DNA from: Holacanthus passer
Taxonomy: Eukaryota; Chordata; Actinopteri; Pomacanthidae
Direction of reading: 5' to 3'
DNA length: 64,000 bases
Assembly: GCA_025331565.1 (NCBI GenBank)
Contig: JAFREQ010000226.1
Coordinates: forward strand, 55,001 to 119,000
Shown here: positions 1-11,978 of the stretch, one piece after another
How positions within the stretch are numbered: the first letter of the stretch is position 1
Layout: each line of letters starts with the position of its first letter
Program-made: the position numbers and the translations under genes
The notes under the pieces: generated by a model
Databases searched by the model: none
Seen by the model: the letters and a program-made list of their open reading frames with translations, nothing else
Told to the model about the DNA's origin: nothing

Positions 1-221
1 TGTGCCCTTGTTTTCCTCTGATGGCGGCGTTCCATAAGGTGGAAGCCCCTTCGTGTGTCACACCACTTGCCACCAAGTTCTGCGCTCAAAGTTCAAATTA
101 TTTAAATTCTGACCTCAGTTGCTACTGAACTTTTACAGCACCACCAATGAGGTAACAGCTGTATGTGACATAGCCAGATCCAGGCTGATATCTGATTGGT
201 TGTTGGTTGGTTATGTTTCAG

Positions 222-3220
222 GTGCACCAGGTAGAGATGGAGGGTGTGGTCAGAGGGATCCAGGCTGATATGACCAAACTGTCCAAGAGCCACAGTCACA
301 CCTCCAACACCGTCAGCAAACTGCTGGACAAGAGCCGTAAACTGTCCGTCACCATGAAGGAGGTAAGGACTGGAGTAATATTACTGGTTTTATCACACTT
401 GCCACCTGTCAGGGTAATTTAAACTCTGCTTGAAATCACTGTGTTTCTGCAGGTTCGTGATAAGATGGAGCGCCAGGGTGTCCAGGTGAAGAAGCTAGAA
501 GCAAACCACGCCCACCTGATCAACAGAAACAACTTCAAAGTCCTCATCTTCCAGGTCAGTGTTGTGAAAACAGGCCAACAATAAACTTTCAGAACCAACT
601 TTTAAGCAAACATCCATGAGAAGTTCTTTAACTGCTCAAAAAATTGGAAATTTGAACATCTACAGTTCCATAACAACTGCTGAGGAAGGTCATGTGATAC
701 AGTCTCCATCACTAAGGCTTCATTCATTTGTTCTCTTTCTTTGTGTGTTGGTGATTTTCAGTCTGTGACCTTATTTGGTCATCTGCTGCTGCAGGAATTG
801 AAGTGGAAAAACTTAATATAAAACAGACAGAAACAGAGGTCAGAGTGAGTGGTCTTCATGTGGTCTGGTTGTCATGGCTAAAACAATGAAGTCCATCAGC
901 TGTTCTCAGGTCTGTACTGTCACACACAGTTCCTGTTCTCTCTCAAGAACTTTCAGTTACTGTAACAGTTCACATCACAATGGTGCTCAAGAGTCGGAAT
1001 AAAAACATTAGAGGCAGATCGGTTCCTGCTAACTACAGGTAACAACAAGTCAAGTCAGTTTTCTTTATACTCAGTAACATCAGTGACACCATGAGATGCG
1101 TCAAAGTATCCAAACTGCAGGTGTTTGTGTGACATGAGACATGAATGTTTAACAACCCACACATTGCATGTGACTGTCCTGTACTGATACTGTAGTGTAG
1201 TAGTAGTGCAGTAAATTCTACACAAACTCAGTAAAAGAGTAACTGAAAGTAAATATCTGCTTACTGTACATGTTTTCTAACCAACTCATCAGTACTGCAG
1301 TATCAGCGTGTACACATGTGTTTTCTGTCTTGTCTCACGGACTCTAAACATTCCTGCCCTCCCTAAAATACCCAGCATTCCTCAGTGGGTGTGGTTTTCC
1401 ATCTGCTCTGCTTTTTAATCCTTTGCAGAGAATTTCAGCTCTGCCTTCCTGGTCTTCATCTTCCTGTTTGTGTTGTATTTTTCTGTTATAAAGTCTTTGT
1501 GTTTGCACACAGTCATGTTCACATACTTTGTTGTACTTTTTGTTTGAGAGAAAAACAGACAAAAGAGAAAAATCTTAATCCCCTTATTTTCCCCTAATGC
1601 AACTCCCTTGTTCTCTTAAAGTTTCTCCAAGGCCCCTCGTATTCTCCCCGAGTGATCTTCTAATGCTCTCTGCCTAATGCCCTAAGATTGCCGTGAGATT
1701 CCTCTAAAAACATTACTACAAAGGCCCGTTTAACAATTTCAAGGTAAGGTTCTCCAAACATGTCCCTAATGTTTACCTCTTTTCTCTTCAGGAAGAGAAT
1801 GAGATCCCCTCCAGTGTTTTTGTGAAGGATCCTCCTCCGTTCCCTCGTGATGAGATTTTGGAAGAAGGCGATGAATCAGCACAGGGTGTCATCGACGGAA
1901 GTCATTCCCAGGATGGTGGGCTCCAGACCATCGACCTATCATCTGATGAGGATGTTGGGCTGGAGGCAGAGCTAGAGGAAGAAGAGGTGTGGCCTCATGA
2001 TCTGGAGAACATGGAGAAGTCCAGAGCCGAGAAACTGAAACTCTCTAGTCTGAAGAAGGTAAGAATCACAAACGGGTGTACAGCCAGAAAGACATTGTAC
2101 AGCCAGACAGAGGGTTGTAAGCGATTCTCTCCCTGCAGGTGGACAGTCTGAAGAAGGCATTCTCCAGGCAGAACATTGAGAAGAAGATGACCAAGATTGG
2201 AACAAAGATTGTTTCTCAGGAGCAACGTGAGAAGATCAAACAGAAAACGTCCAGTCTCAAGGTTTCACCTCTGACATTCAGCATCAGAAAGGTACTGGGA
2301 TCTCTGTTATTATTATACTCCATGACTCTATTATCAAGGGTTCTAAGTTCCCCAGAGAAGTTCTTAATTAACATTCATCTTGGTGTACCACAGTGTTCAC
2401 CTTAAGTTCCTGTGCAGTGCTAACGAGGTTCCACTAAAGTTCCCCTTGCACCCTCCTAAGTTTACCTGAAGTTTCTGTAACATTCCACTAAGATTCCTCC
2501 ATGGTTCCCCTTAAGTAATAAGGTTCCCCAAACATTCCAATTTAGGTAACCTGAAGTTTCCAGAACAATCCCAAAGGTTCCCCCAGTGTTTCCCTCAGTT
2601 TCCTGTAGGTCAAGGTTGCCCAAAGCCTCTAGTAATGTTCCCCAAGGTTCCCCCGACATTCCTCCAAGGTTCACATGGTCCAAAGGTATCCTCTGATGGT
2701 CTACTAAGGTTGGCCTAAAACTAAAATGTAGGTACCCCTAAGGTTCCCAAATTGTTCCTCTAGCATTGCCCAAGGTTTGACACAAGGGTCTATTAAGGCT
2801 TCTGTGTTATTCCACTTCCTGTGACCTCTGACCTTCTGTTTTCAGCCTCGCAGCAGCTCTGACTCTCAGCCCCCTGAAGCCTCCATTCAGACCGGGGAGT
2901 CAGTCATTACCGAGGCTGAAGTCCAGCTCTCGCCACTGGGCAGCACCGACCAGGAGGTCCCCTTTACCGAGGTCCATACCCAGCTGGCTCCAGCCAAGCA
3001 GGAGGAGAAAGAGGAAGAGAGGGAGGAGGTGAAATGGGGGAAGGAAGAGGAGGAAGAGGAGGAAGAGGAGAGGGGAGGGGAGGAGACCTCAGGGACAGAG
3101 GTGGATCTGTTGCTGGTTTCAGAGGGAGTCAGTCAGGAGTATGCTCTGTCCTCCACCCTGCCTCAGGAGGAGAAAGGAGAGGAGAGAGGAGCAGAGGAGG
3201 AGAAAGAGGAGGAATCCTAA
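222..3220 (+). CDS. cavin2: Cavin-2 (serum deprivation response protein), 5' end outside window
   Basis: Caveolar coat protein that trimerises with other cavins and binds phosphatidylserine at plasma-membrane caveolae. Visible coding exons are 222-362, 453-554, 1792-2058, 2139-2291 and 2846-3220 (345 residues plus stop); the start lies upstream of the window. The first two exons hold the HR1 coiled coil (KLSKSHSHTSNTVSKLL, then NNFKVLIFQ). Exons 3-4 hold an acidic stretch with DLSSDED, then the HR2 motif SLKKAFSRQNIEKKM and KVSPLTF, which is closer to cavin-2 than to cavin-1. The last exon is a Glu-rich, low-complexity tail coded by a polypurine run (about 2996-3215). All four visible introns are phase 0. 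Mammalian cavin genes, as far as I recall, have one coding intron, so several here look additional. Cavin-1 or cavin-4 are less likely alternatives. Confidence 0.88.
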
Positions 3221-4745
3221 ACACATGTTGATTTTCAGATTCATGGAGGTTCATCATTGACAAAACAGATCTGAGCTGTGATCGATCCGAGTTCAAATCT
3301 AAACAGATTATGAAAGGAACAGTTCGACATGTAGTGAAATCCTCTTCTCTCTGAGAGTTAAACGTTCATATTGAAACCAATCTCATGCCTGTACAGTAAA
3401 GATGATGCTAAAGCCAGCAAGCCATTTAGCTTTCTCAGAAAGAGGAGCTCACTAAATGTTAAACTGATTCTTTAAAGTTTAGAGCTGCTTTGTTATTGAT
3501 AAATATTTCTTTTATTGATAGACCTCCAAACACACAGGTTCATTCCAGAGACCACATATCTGATCATCTGTGCTTATATTTAATGTCTTTACATGTGACC
3601 CTGAAAACTACGTACCTCCAAAATATAACCTTTTATAAAGCTAAAGACAGAAAAATGCCTGTTTTCTGTTCTGTTGATGAATTTTTTCAAGTTTTGTATG
3701 AAGTTGGAGAATTTTAACATTTAATTCTTCCACTGATCTGAAAACCTTAAAAATACTTTTAACACTTTAAATTTGGAGATACGTTGTTTTTACTGGACAG
3801 CAATGATTTTCATGTTAAACATTCCGTTTTGTTTCCTTTTTATGTTTATTCTCGCTTTATTCAAAAACAGTTGACTGATATAAAGATAACTAATAATCAG
3901 CACATCAATAACATTAATGTAACATGAAATCATTTAAGATAAGATAAGATAAACCTTTACTCGTCCCACAGTGGGGAAATTCACACGTTTACATCAGTGG
4001 AACCCAAGTGAAAGTCTAAACCTGCCAATCATCCTCACAAGGTTCTCACAAACACACAGATCTCAGGGATTACTGAGGTAAACATTGTGCTAAAAAGATC
4101 CATGAAACACAAAATGATCCTCTGACATTCTTCTAGTGTTACTATTGAAAACCCTTACATAGTAATTTTATACTTGCTTGAGATTCCTCTGAAGTTCTCC
4201 ACTATTTCCCAAACATTCTTCTGAGGTTCCTCAAAGGTTGGCCTAACATTTACCAAAGAATCTGTTATGTTTTCACTAAAGTACCTCCACTATGGTCACC
4301 TAAGGTTTCCTCAGAGTTCCCATAAAGCTTTTGTAAGGTTCCACTTCAGTTCCCCTAAAGTACCCTCAAGATTCCTCTAAAATTGCACAAAGATTTCTCT
4401 AAAGTTCCTTCAAGTTCCTCCTACCTTTTTCTTGAGGTACCCCAGCATCCCCTAACATTAGTCCTCTAAGGTTTCACTAGGATTTTCTTAGCATTCCCTT
4501 TAGGTACTCCCAAAGTTTCTAGAAGTGTAATGTTCCCCTAAGGTCCCGCTAAGTTCACCAAAGGTTCCTCTAATATTTCCCCGACGTTTCTCTTAGGATT
4601 TACTAAAATCACCCTGTGATTCCTTCAAGGTTCCCAAAGGTTACTGTAACATTCCACTTGGGTTCCCCTTTAAGGTTTCCTTAAGTTTCCACCAAGTTTC
4701 CACTGTCGTTCCACCAAGCCCCCACCCAACTTTTTCTCATGGTCC
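1590..4745. repeat. Degenerate 'ggttcc' tandem arrays
   Basis: Three blocks (about 1590-1785, 2290-2810 and 4130-4745) consist of loosely repeated units of roughly 11-22 bp built around aaggttcc, ccctaa and cctctaag. The first two lie in cavin2 introns and the third is downstream of the gene. Copies are too diverged for an exact unit. The blocks account for the coding-empty sequence there; no ORF is conserved. Confidence 0.6.
3935..3990 (-). mobile_element. Non-LTR retroelement 3'-end fragment (reverse orientation)
   Basis: A taagataagataa run is followed by a cccacagtggggaaattcac motif. It is the reverse complement of the tail seen at 6430-6480 and resembles the tail near 33690, so it is a short 5'-truncated copy of the same element. 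I cannot assign the family from sequence alone. Confidence 0.6.
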
Positions 4746-6189
4746 CTTTAAACACTCTCCTGATTGTCCTGTCTGTTAACATATTTGGCACTGATGAGCT
4801 ACTAATGAGTTCTGCCTGCTGTATGAAATGTTATTAAAAGAAATGATATCATTTGACTTCCAATGATCAAATCTCCAATGAATAATAGTTAGCCTGTTGT
4901 TTTTATTGAACTGCTTATTAACCACACAGAAGAATTAATAACTGTAACAGTGATGATAAAGTGATCAACAGACCTGGTCGAACAGTTTGATCTGTGAAAT
5001 AAATCAGAAACAGAATAGAGTTAAAGACTGATTGATGAAACTGATGATATACAGTCTGTTTGATTGTTTAATATGAACTGAAATTTAGAATAGTTTTATC
5101 TCTCTGTTGTTTTCACGTTTAAAGTTGCTGTTTTTCTCTTTTTTCTTTATTTCTAACACAAATAGAAACTTTATGTTGCCAAAGAACGTTTCCTGTTTGA
5201 CTTTTGTTGTTACCTGTCAGTCATCCAACAGGTGTGTGAGAATCAGCTGAACTCTGAAAATAAACAATGAAGTGTCACCATGTTTCTGTTCCATTTTTTC
5301 TGTTTTAAATCAAAATAAACTGAAAATCTTTGGGTTTTGCACTGTTGGTTGGATAAAACAAGACGTGTGATGGCTTCACTTTGGACTGAGACATTTTCAC
5401 AGTTTTAATGTTTTTATGACATGTAATGGACTAAAATATGAGCTAATCTGAAAAAAATAGATCGACAGAATATAACAAATAACGTGTTTAACATTAACAC
5501 AATGGTCTAAGTTATTTTCCAGCATGAATTCACTGTCAAAGGTCGGCTGATATGGAATTTTTACAGTTTGTTTTGATCAGCAACAGTGTGATAGCTGGTT
5601 GGTTTTTTTAAGATCAATATATTTCATCAGTGTGGAGTGTGTCACCTCCTGCTGGACAAACACTGACACTAAGGTCTGTGGTTCACCTGCTTACGATAAT
5701 TCAACTACATTTATAGTTCCCTTAATGATATTTCACTTAGTTTTAATATTGTTGGTTTCTGTTGAATTCGAACTCTTTGCAATCCATTTAGAAATAAAAG
5801 AGATTATTATAAACATTTATTTCATATTTTTAGCAGGAGAGTCATTAAAGAATAGAAGTACATCAAAACTGTTAAATATGTTTATTCTAACTATTTTAAT
5901 TATTATCTATTTGAATGTATCCTTGCCTTTGCTGTTGTTTACTTGGTCAATGTTTTCATGTTTAAAGTCATTTGTATGACTCAAATACATGTTTTAGTGA
6001 AGCAAATAAAGTACAATTATGACCATGATTGCCATTGCTATAATGCTGTAATTTAGAAGAACCTTTAAAAAACCATAAGGGTTTTTTACTGAACCCTGTA
6101 AAAGTGCAAAGACGGAGAGTCTACAAAGGTTCAGCATAGAATCTGTTGTTTTCAGAATCTATTCTGGTTTCTCATGTAAATTTGTAAAA

Positions 6190-6480
6190 ATTCTGTGAAA
6201 AGTCTCAAGTGAAAAGTCTCAAGTAAATTTGTTGTTAAAACTTTTTATTTATCTTTATTTTTATTTTTTAGCCTGTTCAAAGTGTTAATAATTATTGTAT
6301 TTCTTTTCGTACAACTGTTAATACTTTTAATGGGAGCTAAGCTGTTAATAGTTTTTTAACCTCTCTGTTTATATTGTTTATTGTCTATAACTGTTTAACT
6401 GCTCTGCTCTGTCTTTGCTGCTGGACAATGTGAATTTCCCCACTGAGGGACGAATAAAGGAATAATCTTATCTTATCTCT
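6190..6480 (+). mobile_element. Non-LTR retroelement 3'-end fragment
   Basis: The block ends in tgtgaatttccccactgagg and a (tctta)n-type tail (aatcttatcttatct). The upstream part (agcctgttcaaagtgttaat, ctgctgctggacaatgtg) matches the copy at 33600-33750. Two or more related copies with a simple-repeat tail are typical of 5'-truncated LINEs. No coding capacity remains. Confidence 0.6.
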
Positions 6481-6779
6481 TTCTACTGAGACTCTTGACC
6501 TTTGACCTCTGATGTCCATGTGGGAGGGGGCATGGTCAAGGAGTGGGGTGTTCTTCTCAGAAGCCAATGGGAGGGCTGGGGGTGGAGCATGGAACCACCA
6601 CCACCAATAGAGTGACAGGGGCACGGCCTGAAACATCTCTCTACTTTCACAGCTTTTGGTCGTGAGTCTTCGTGCAGAGTACTGGTCTGTCTCAGCACAC
6701 TACTACAGCAGAGTAGTACGACAGAGTACTCCTGCCTCCACAGTACCACATCCCTCTCCTTCTTCTTCCTTAACAGCAG

Positions 6780-7459
6780 ATGGACTCAGTAGCGCCCCCC
6801 AGCCTCTCTCTGGTCTCTGTCTTGTCTCTGTTAGCATGTAGTGTCCAGGTGTTAGCAGCTGCCCTGCTAACACGTAGGTATGGTGGGCAGAGCTCTACAG
6901 AGGACAAGTGGATCCTGCTGTGGCTCTTCTATGATGTCACTGTCCACCTGACACTGGTACAACCAATCAGGACCAGTTTCATATGTCTTTCTTCCCTCAG
7001 TTATTTGGTTGACTTTTTTAAATCATTGTTTATTTGTTTTACTGTTTGTTGTTTATTGTCTGTGTGTCCTCAGGAAGGTCCGTTTGTCTACATGTCTCTG
7101 GTTGGGACAGTGAAGACGTCTGAAGGTCCACTGGCTGAACTCTGTGAGTTTAATTTTTCCATTTTTAGATTCACTCCCTTGACTTGAGTATTTGCATTTT
7201 CTGTTACTTAATACTTTGACTCTACTGTATTAAAGAGGGGGGTGTTGTACTTTTTACTGCACTTTTTATCCGACCGCTGGACTTTTGTTGGATACTTCAT
7301 ACAATTTACCTTCAGCCAGTTCATAAACAAACTAATTTACAAAAGAGACTTTCTAAAGGTGGATTTTTGGAGTTGGGAGTTTGGTGGAGTTTCACTGTCT
7401 CTGTCCCATCTGTCTGTGTCTGTGTGTGTGTGTGTGTCTGTGTCTGTGTGTGTGTGTGT

Positions 7460-7500
<41 letters not shown>

Positions 7501-8337
7501 TGTAGGGAAGGAGTACAGTAAAGCTGACAGTCGCTGGTTGATTGCTGATCCGACTATCGTCTCAATAGAAATTTTGACAGTCATCCTCGACTCTCTATTG
7601 GCTCTGCTGCTCATTCAGGCAGTACTGAAGGACAAGTACTACAGGTAACACCACAACAAGTACTACAGATTGGACTGTGGTGTTCACATACAGGCAGTAC
7701 TGATTGTGCTGTATGTTTACACACTCTTCCTGCTGCACTCTGAGAGTGTGTGGAAATCTTTTGTTCATATGAATAGACTCTATATGGATGTAGTACCTTC
7801 AGTACTATAAGTATTCACAGTTTTACAATGATCCAACCTGGAATTCAAATAAATTGTATTTGCACTTTTACCATTTGATTAACGCAACAAAGTGCCTGAA
7901 GGTGCAACAAACTAATTATGTGACTTCTGAAGTCGGTTGCACCTGATCTTAGTTTTGTGTTGGTTAAGTACATCCAACCCCAAATTTGACCAAATGTGGC
8001 CATGAATACTGTGCAGGGCACAGTACATATACATCCAGTGTAAATACAGAATATGTATAAATATACTGTATGTGTGTATTTTTTTTACAGACACTTCCTG
8101 CAGATCACTCTGAGTGTGTGCGAGCTGTATGGAGGATGGATGACCTTTTGTCCTGATTGGCTGGTTGGCAGTCCCAACCTGAACACGTCCAGCTGGCTCT
8201 ACCTCTGGGTTTACTTGGTCTTCTTTAACGGGATCTGGGTCCTGGTCCCGGTCTTGCTGTTGGTCCAGTCCTGGTTCTCTCTGAGGAGACTGCACATGCT
8301 CAAACCAGATGACAACGTGAACAGGAAGACGATGTAG
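6780..8337 (+). CDS. ebpl: Emopamil-binding protein-like (EBPL)
   Basis: Multi-pass ER membrane protein of the EXPERA/EBP family. EBP itself is the sterol delta8-delta7 isomerase; EBPL lacks proven isomerase activity in mammals. Exons are 6780-6956, 7074-7143, 7506-7644 and 8091-8337, giving 210 residues (human protein about 206). Diagnostic stretches are EGPFVYMSLVG, WKEYSKADSRW, DPTIVSIEILTV, RHFLQITLSVCELYG, and SPNLNTSSWLY with FFNGIWVLVP; four or five hydrophobic segments are visible. The Trp codon is split between exons 2 and 3 and an Arg codon between exons 3 and 4, which fixes the junctions. Intron 2 contains a TG microsatellite running up to the acceptor. The neighbouring ARL gene matches the human 13q14 arrangement. 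The end of exon 3 is partly repeated inside intron 3 (see findings). Confidence 0.93.
7412..7500 (+). repeat. (TG)n microsatellite adjoining the ebpl exon 3 acceptor
   Basis: Interrupted (TG)n/(TC TG)n tract of about 90 bp ending at the tctgtag acceptor of ebpl exon 3. The normal pyrimidine tract is replaced by TG repeats. Confidence 0.9.
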
Positions 8338-8394
8338 CGACAACAACAATGTTTTCCTGGATAATGTCAACTGATCAACTGGTCTACAATTCTA

Positions 8395-8577
8395 CCATTT
8401 CATTTAGCAGACACCTTTATCCAAAGCGACGTACATTCACATACCGATGGAACAGGCATCAGGGGCCCAAGGACACTTCAACACATAGACTACAGGGGTC
8501 AGGGATCGAACAACCAACCTTCCAATTGGTGGACACCCACTCCATGTCCCGAGCTACGGCCGCCCCCAACAAACAAT
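8395..8577 (-). mobile_element. L2-type LINE/SINE tail fragment
   Basis: Contains tttatccaaagcgacgtaca, then a block with ggcccaaggacactt and gggatcgaacaaccaacctt ending in cggccgccccc. It is in reverse orientation to the tail motif ttggataaaagcgtctgcta seen at 21820, and closely parallels the copy at 38994-39163. Similar tails are widespread in fish genomes and linked to L2-clade LINEs. Confidence 0.7.
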
Positions 8578-8624
8578 AATTGTGTTGACTCATTGTTGTT
8601 GGTCAACAATGAATCAACACAATT
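8578..8624. repeat. 47-bp near-perfect inverted repeat
   Basis: Two 21-bp arms (first begins aattgtgttga, second ends tcaacacaatt) with one mismatch and a 5-nt loop. The repeat directly abuts the preceding L2-type fragment. It could be a hairpin or a relic of a small palindromic element. Confidence 0.8.
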
Positions 8625-9750
8625 GATCCAATTTTTTCTACTCTGATCAGAGTAACAGTGGGTATCTTCACAGTGATGAGATCAGCGATATCACATGATC
8701 ACATAACAACTGCTGGTGTTTAGATGCACATTTAAAGGGACATTAACACATTTTCTCAACTCAGCTGCTCAATGACAAAAATTAAAAGTCAGCACCAAAT
8801 GTGGCTGATCATCAATCTACTGCATTGATTTCTGTACTGAAACCAATTAAATGAATGCAGAAAGTGATGTTTGTTGGAAAATGATCAGCAGGAACATGAA
8901 GTTAAAGGATTTGTAGTTCCAATCCTTCAGCTGTGAATTTGTTCTGCTCATATTTTTCTCACCTCTCTGCCATTACGAAAATGGGACAGATTTACACAAC
9001 TGCTTTTAAGGTAAGAAAAAGACAGAATGAGTTTCATCCTTATACTTGAGTTTTATTTTAACACTGATCTGGGGTCATTTTCACATCTGCAGTTCAGTTG
9101 ATTTGAGTCAAAGATAAAAGGGATCTTTTACGGTCTTCTAATCAGTTTCATGTTCGAACAAATCCACTCTGTTTTCACAACCTTTGAACCAGCTGAATCT
9201 GACTGGACACACCTGAGTTTACCTGAACAGGTGAATAACATTCATCAGTCATCATCTCTTGAATCAAAGTGGCTGTAAGTTTTTCATTAATGAGAAGTAA
9301 AAACAATCTAGTGGAATAAACTTAATAACTTTGAACGACTTCATAAACAATCAGATTCATGTTTTCATTCGCCTCCTTTTTGTGCCTCTCTAAACATTTT
9401 TTTTTTTTTTTTATCTGTGAAACCTGGCAACTCATTAAGAACATTTATTGACAGGTTACAAACTACTACGATTACTGTTACCAGGAAGAATCTGGATAGT
9501 AAACTAGTGCATTATGATTGGCTGAAGTAATAAATATTTGACAATGAGTTCAATGAGCTGCAAAAGAACTGCAAAAATCCCAGAAATTTTATTTAAACCT
9601 CCTTAAAGTTTTGAGTATCAAACAGTGTACTGAATTTATATATTCATTCTTACACCTTTACCTACTGTATTTTCTATAGTATAAATATTAAATGCTGAAA
9701 GTTTGAATTGTCTCCACATCATTTCTGTCTGTTTCCTCCTCCTCTGCCTC
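8625..9750. other. Intergenic spacer between convergent ebpl and ARL genes
   Basis: AT-rich spacer with a poly(T) run near 9398-9412. Because the two genes converge, both 3' UTRs must lie here. A TTTATT (reverse AATAAA) near 9587 is a candidate poly(A) signal for the minus-strand gene. No other feature was seen. Confidence 0.5.
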
Positions 9751-11978
9751 TCAGCTCTTCTTGATGAGTTTGCCAACAGACATGAAGGCCTGTTGGAGGC
9801 CAAGTCCCTTCAGAGCACTGCAGGCCTGAATCTCCCACAACCGGTCGGTGTAACTGGGCAGATCCAGCTGGTTGGAGATCTGTGGGGGAGGAGGAAGACG
9901 GTGAGAGGAGGAAACAGCTCCATCTAGTGGCTATTGATGTATAAATGTTTATGTAATGAGGAAGCTTCGTCTCTCCATGTTCTTTAACGTGTAGGTTCTG
10001 TCTCTCCTTGCTCCCAAACTGGGAAGTTTCCTTTTTCCGTGTTCACTCATTAGGAAGCTTCTTCTTTCCTTGTCTCCTGAACTGGAAGCTTCCTCCCTCC
10101 TTGCTCTCTAACTGGGATGTTTCCTCCTTCACTGTTCCCTGAATACGACTGCAGTTGGCTTCTTTTACATTTTAATTTTTGGTTAATCTGGGAAAAGGAC
10201 TGATTTGTTCTAAGATGAACTCGTTTGTTTGGAGTTGAAGTAGTGTCCTATATGTAGAGAAAGTAGAACTGCTTTGGTTTACAAATCCTTCTTTATCTGT
10301 GTGTCATCATTTTTACCAGTTGTTAGAGAAACCTGGTTCATCTCAAGTTGTGTGGTCAGATTCATACCTCGCGTATGGTCATGGAGTTTGGCAAGTCCTT
10401 CTTGTTGGCCAGAACCATCAGAGGAATTGCTCGTAACTTCTCATCAGCCAGGACCTTCTTCAGGGCCTTCTGGGCCTCCGGCATCCGGGCCGGGTCACTG
10501 CTGTCCACCATGAAAACCACAGCCTTACAATCGTCGATGTAGTACCTGAAGAAAAAGAAGATTTCTGTGTGTGTGTGTTTGTTTGATTGTTTTGTCATGT
10601 GTGGTTTATATCTACCTCCAGTTGGGTCGCATGCTCTTCTGTCCCCCAACATCCCACACAGTCAGAGATGTCTTCTTGTCCAGGTCCAAAGTTCCCACGT
10701 TGAATCCGATGGTGGGGGACGTTTCCATCACCTTGTGTACAGATAATTCCATTCACACCATCTTTTACATCCCGTTCATATCAAACATTAAATATCTACG
10801 TGTTCAGAGGAGTCTCACCTGTCCTGTCAGCAGTCTGGCCAGCAGAGTGGACTTTCCAGCAGAGTCCAAACCCATGAGGATCACCTGAACAAACAAAAAG
10901 GTAGTGCATGTTAAAGTTCTGGTTCTGTTTGTGTCAGAGAATGAAAATGTTCTGTATCAATTATAGTTACACTTGGTGTTAACACATCATCTGTATCTAT
11001 ATGTTTCAGTTACAAAAGTTTCAAAACAGAAGAAATGAGCATCAAATATAAAAATCACTGTAATAGCAAATATATGAAGTAGACAACATCACAGCTGTAG
11101 GAATAATAACAAAAATGCTCAACATTGAAAATGTTATTGAAGAAAAAGCAGCAAATCTTCACATTCAAGAAGCTGGAAGGGTGAAATATTTCATATGACA
11201 AAAGACTTAAACCATCATCAAAAAAAGTAATTAAAAGAACCATAAAATAGTATGAATTGGTAATAACCAAGTCAGGTACAAGTACATCTAAATGTGTACT
11301 AAATATAGTAGTTACTGTAGTAAATGTATTTGTCTGTCATAATGATGTCAGTTTATGTCTGTCACACATATGTTTAAAAAAACAAATCACTCTGAAGCGG
11401 CGACATGTTTAAAAAGGTTGGACAGGAGGAACCGGAGGTCGGCTGAAAGGACGCAGCAGCTGGAACTGCTGAGCCACACAAGATAATAGATAGATAATAT
11501 TACTATTATCATTACTATTATTGATTGAGACAGGTGACACATGAGGACATCCATCTGTCAGCTGAATTTGAAATGTCTACTGTCACTCCGGTTCTACAAC
11601 TGGTGTGAAATCCTTTGTCTGGGAGGCTCCATTACATAAAACACTTCATATCATATGAGACATATCAAAAGAAAATAGAGAATACAAGTACTAAAGAGCA
11701 AAAGAGCAATAAATGGTCTGAAGAAATACAGCATATAAGATTAATATAAAGTAATTCATTTAAAAACAGAATAGAAATGACAATAAAAGGTGCAGATACA
11801 GTCATGAATGCACAGATGGTGAGACTGCACTTGTCTGTCTGCCTGTAACGTGTCTGTCTCCGTGTGTGTCATTTCTTCAACAGTATGTGGAAAAAGCTCT
11901 TCCTCATTCGCTCATGAGTTCAGGTGAGTTAAAGTTCTGATTTACCTGAGGAGAGGTGGAGCTGCGAGCTTGACCCAT
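9751..11978 (-). CDS. arl11: ARL11/ARL14-type ADP-ribosylation factor-like GTPase
   Basis: Small ARF-family GTPase. Minus-strand exons are 11946-11978, 10819-10884, 10616-10731, 10368-10545 and 9751-9879, giving 173 residues. The start MGQARSS has Gly2, a potential N-myristoylation site. Nucleotide-binding motifs are G1 GLDSAGKST (residues 16-24), switch I PTIGFNV (39-45), G3 DVGGQ (60-64), G4 NKKD (119-122) and a G5-like CSAL. The P-loop and the effector Thr40 are intact, so it should bind GTP. The position next to ebpl matches human ARL11-EBPL, which favours arl11 over arl14, although the sequence alone fits either. The coding region has four introns, whereas the mammalian ARL11 and ARL14 coding regions are, as I recall, uninterrupted. 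Intron 1 (about 1.06 kb) shows nothing else. Confidence 0.82.

Larger units (their letters stand above)
3221..6779. other. cavin2 3' UTR and intergenic spacer
   Basis: This is AT-rich sequence after the cavin2 stop. AATAAA-type signals occur near 5260 and 5315. One degenerate tandem array (4130-4745) and two fragments of a non-LTR retroelement 3' end (3935-3990 and 6190-6480) are listed separately. The longest ORF (5599-5979) is AT-rich and hydrophobic with no recognisable motif, and was not accepted as a gene. A CCAAT-type motif near 6565 could belong to the ebpl promoter. Confidence 0.6.

Noticed and set aside
5599..5979. 126-codon ORF with hydrophobic segments
   Set aside because: AT-rich spacer sequence without motif, family resemblance or promoter; leucine/isoleucine richness follows from base composition.
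7321..7614. Minus-strand ORF rich in Thr-His repeats
   Set aside because: It is the reverse reading of the TG microsatellite in ebpl intron 2.
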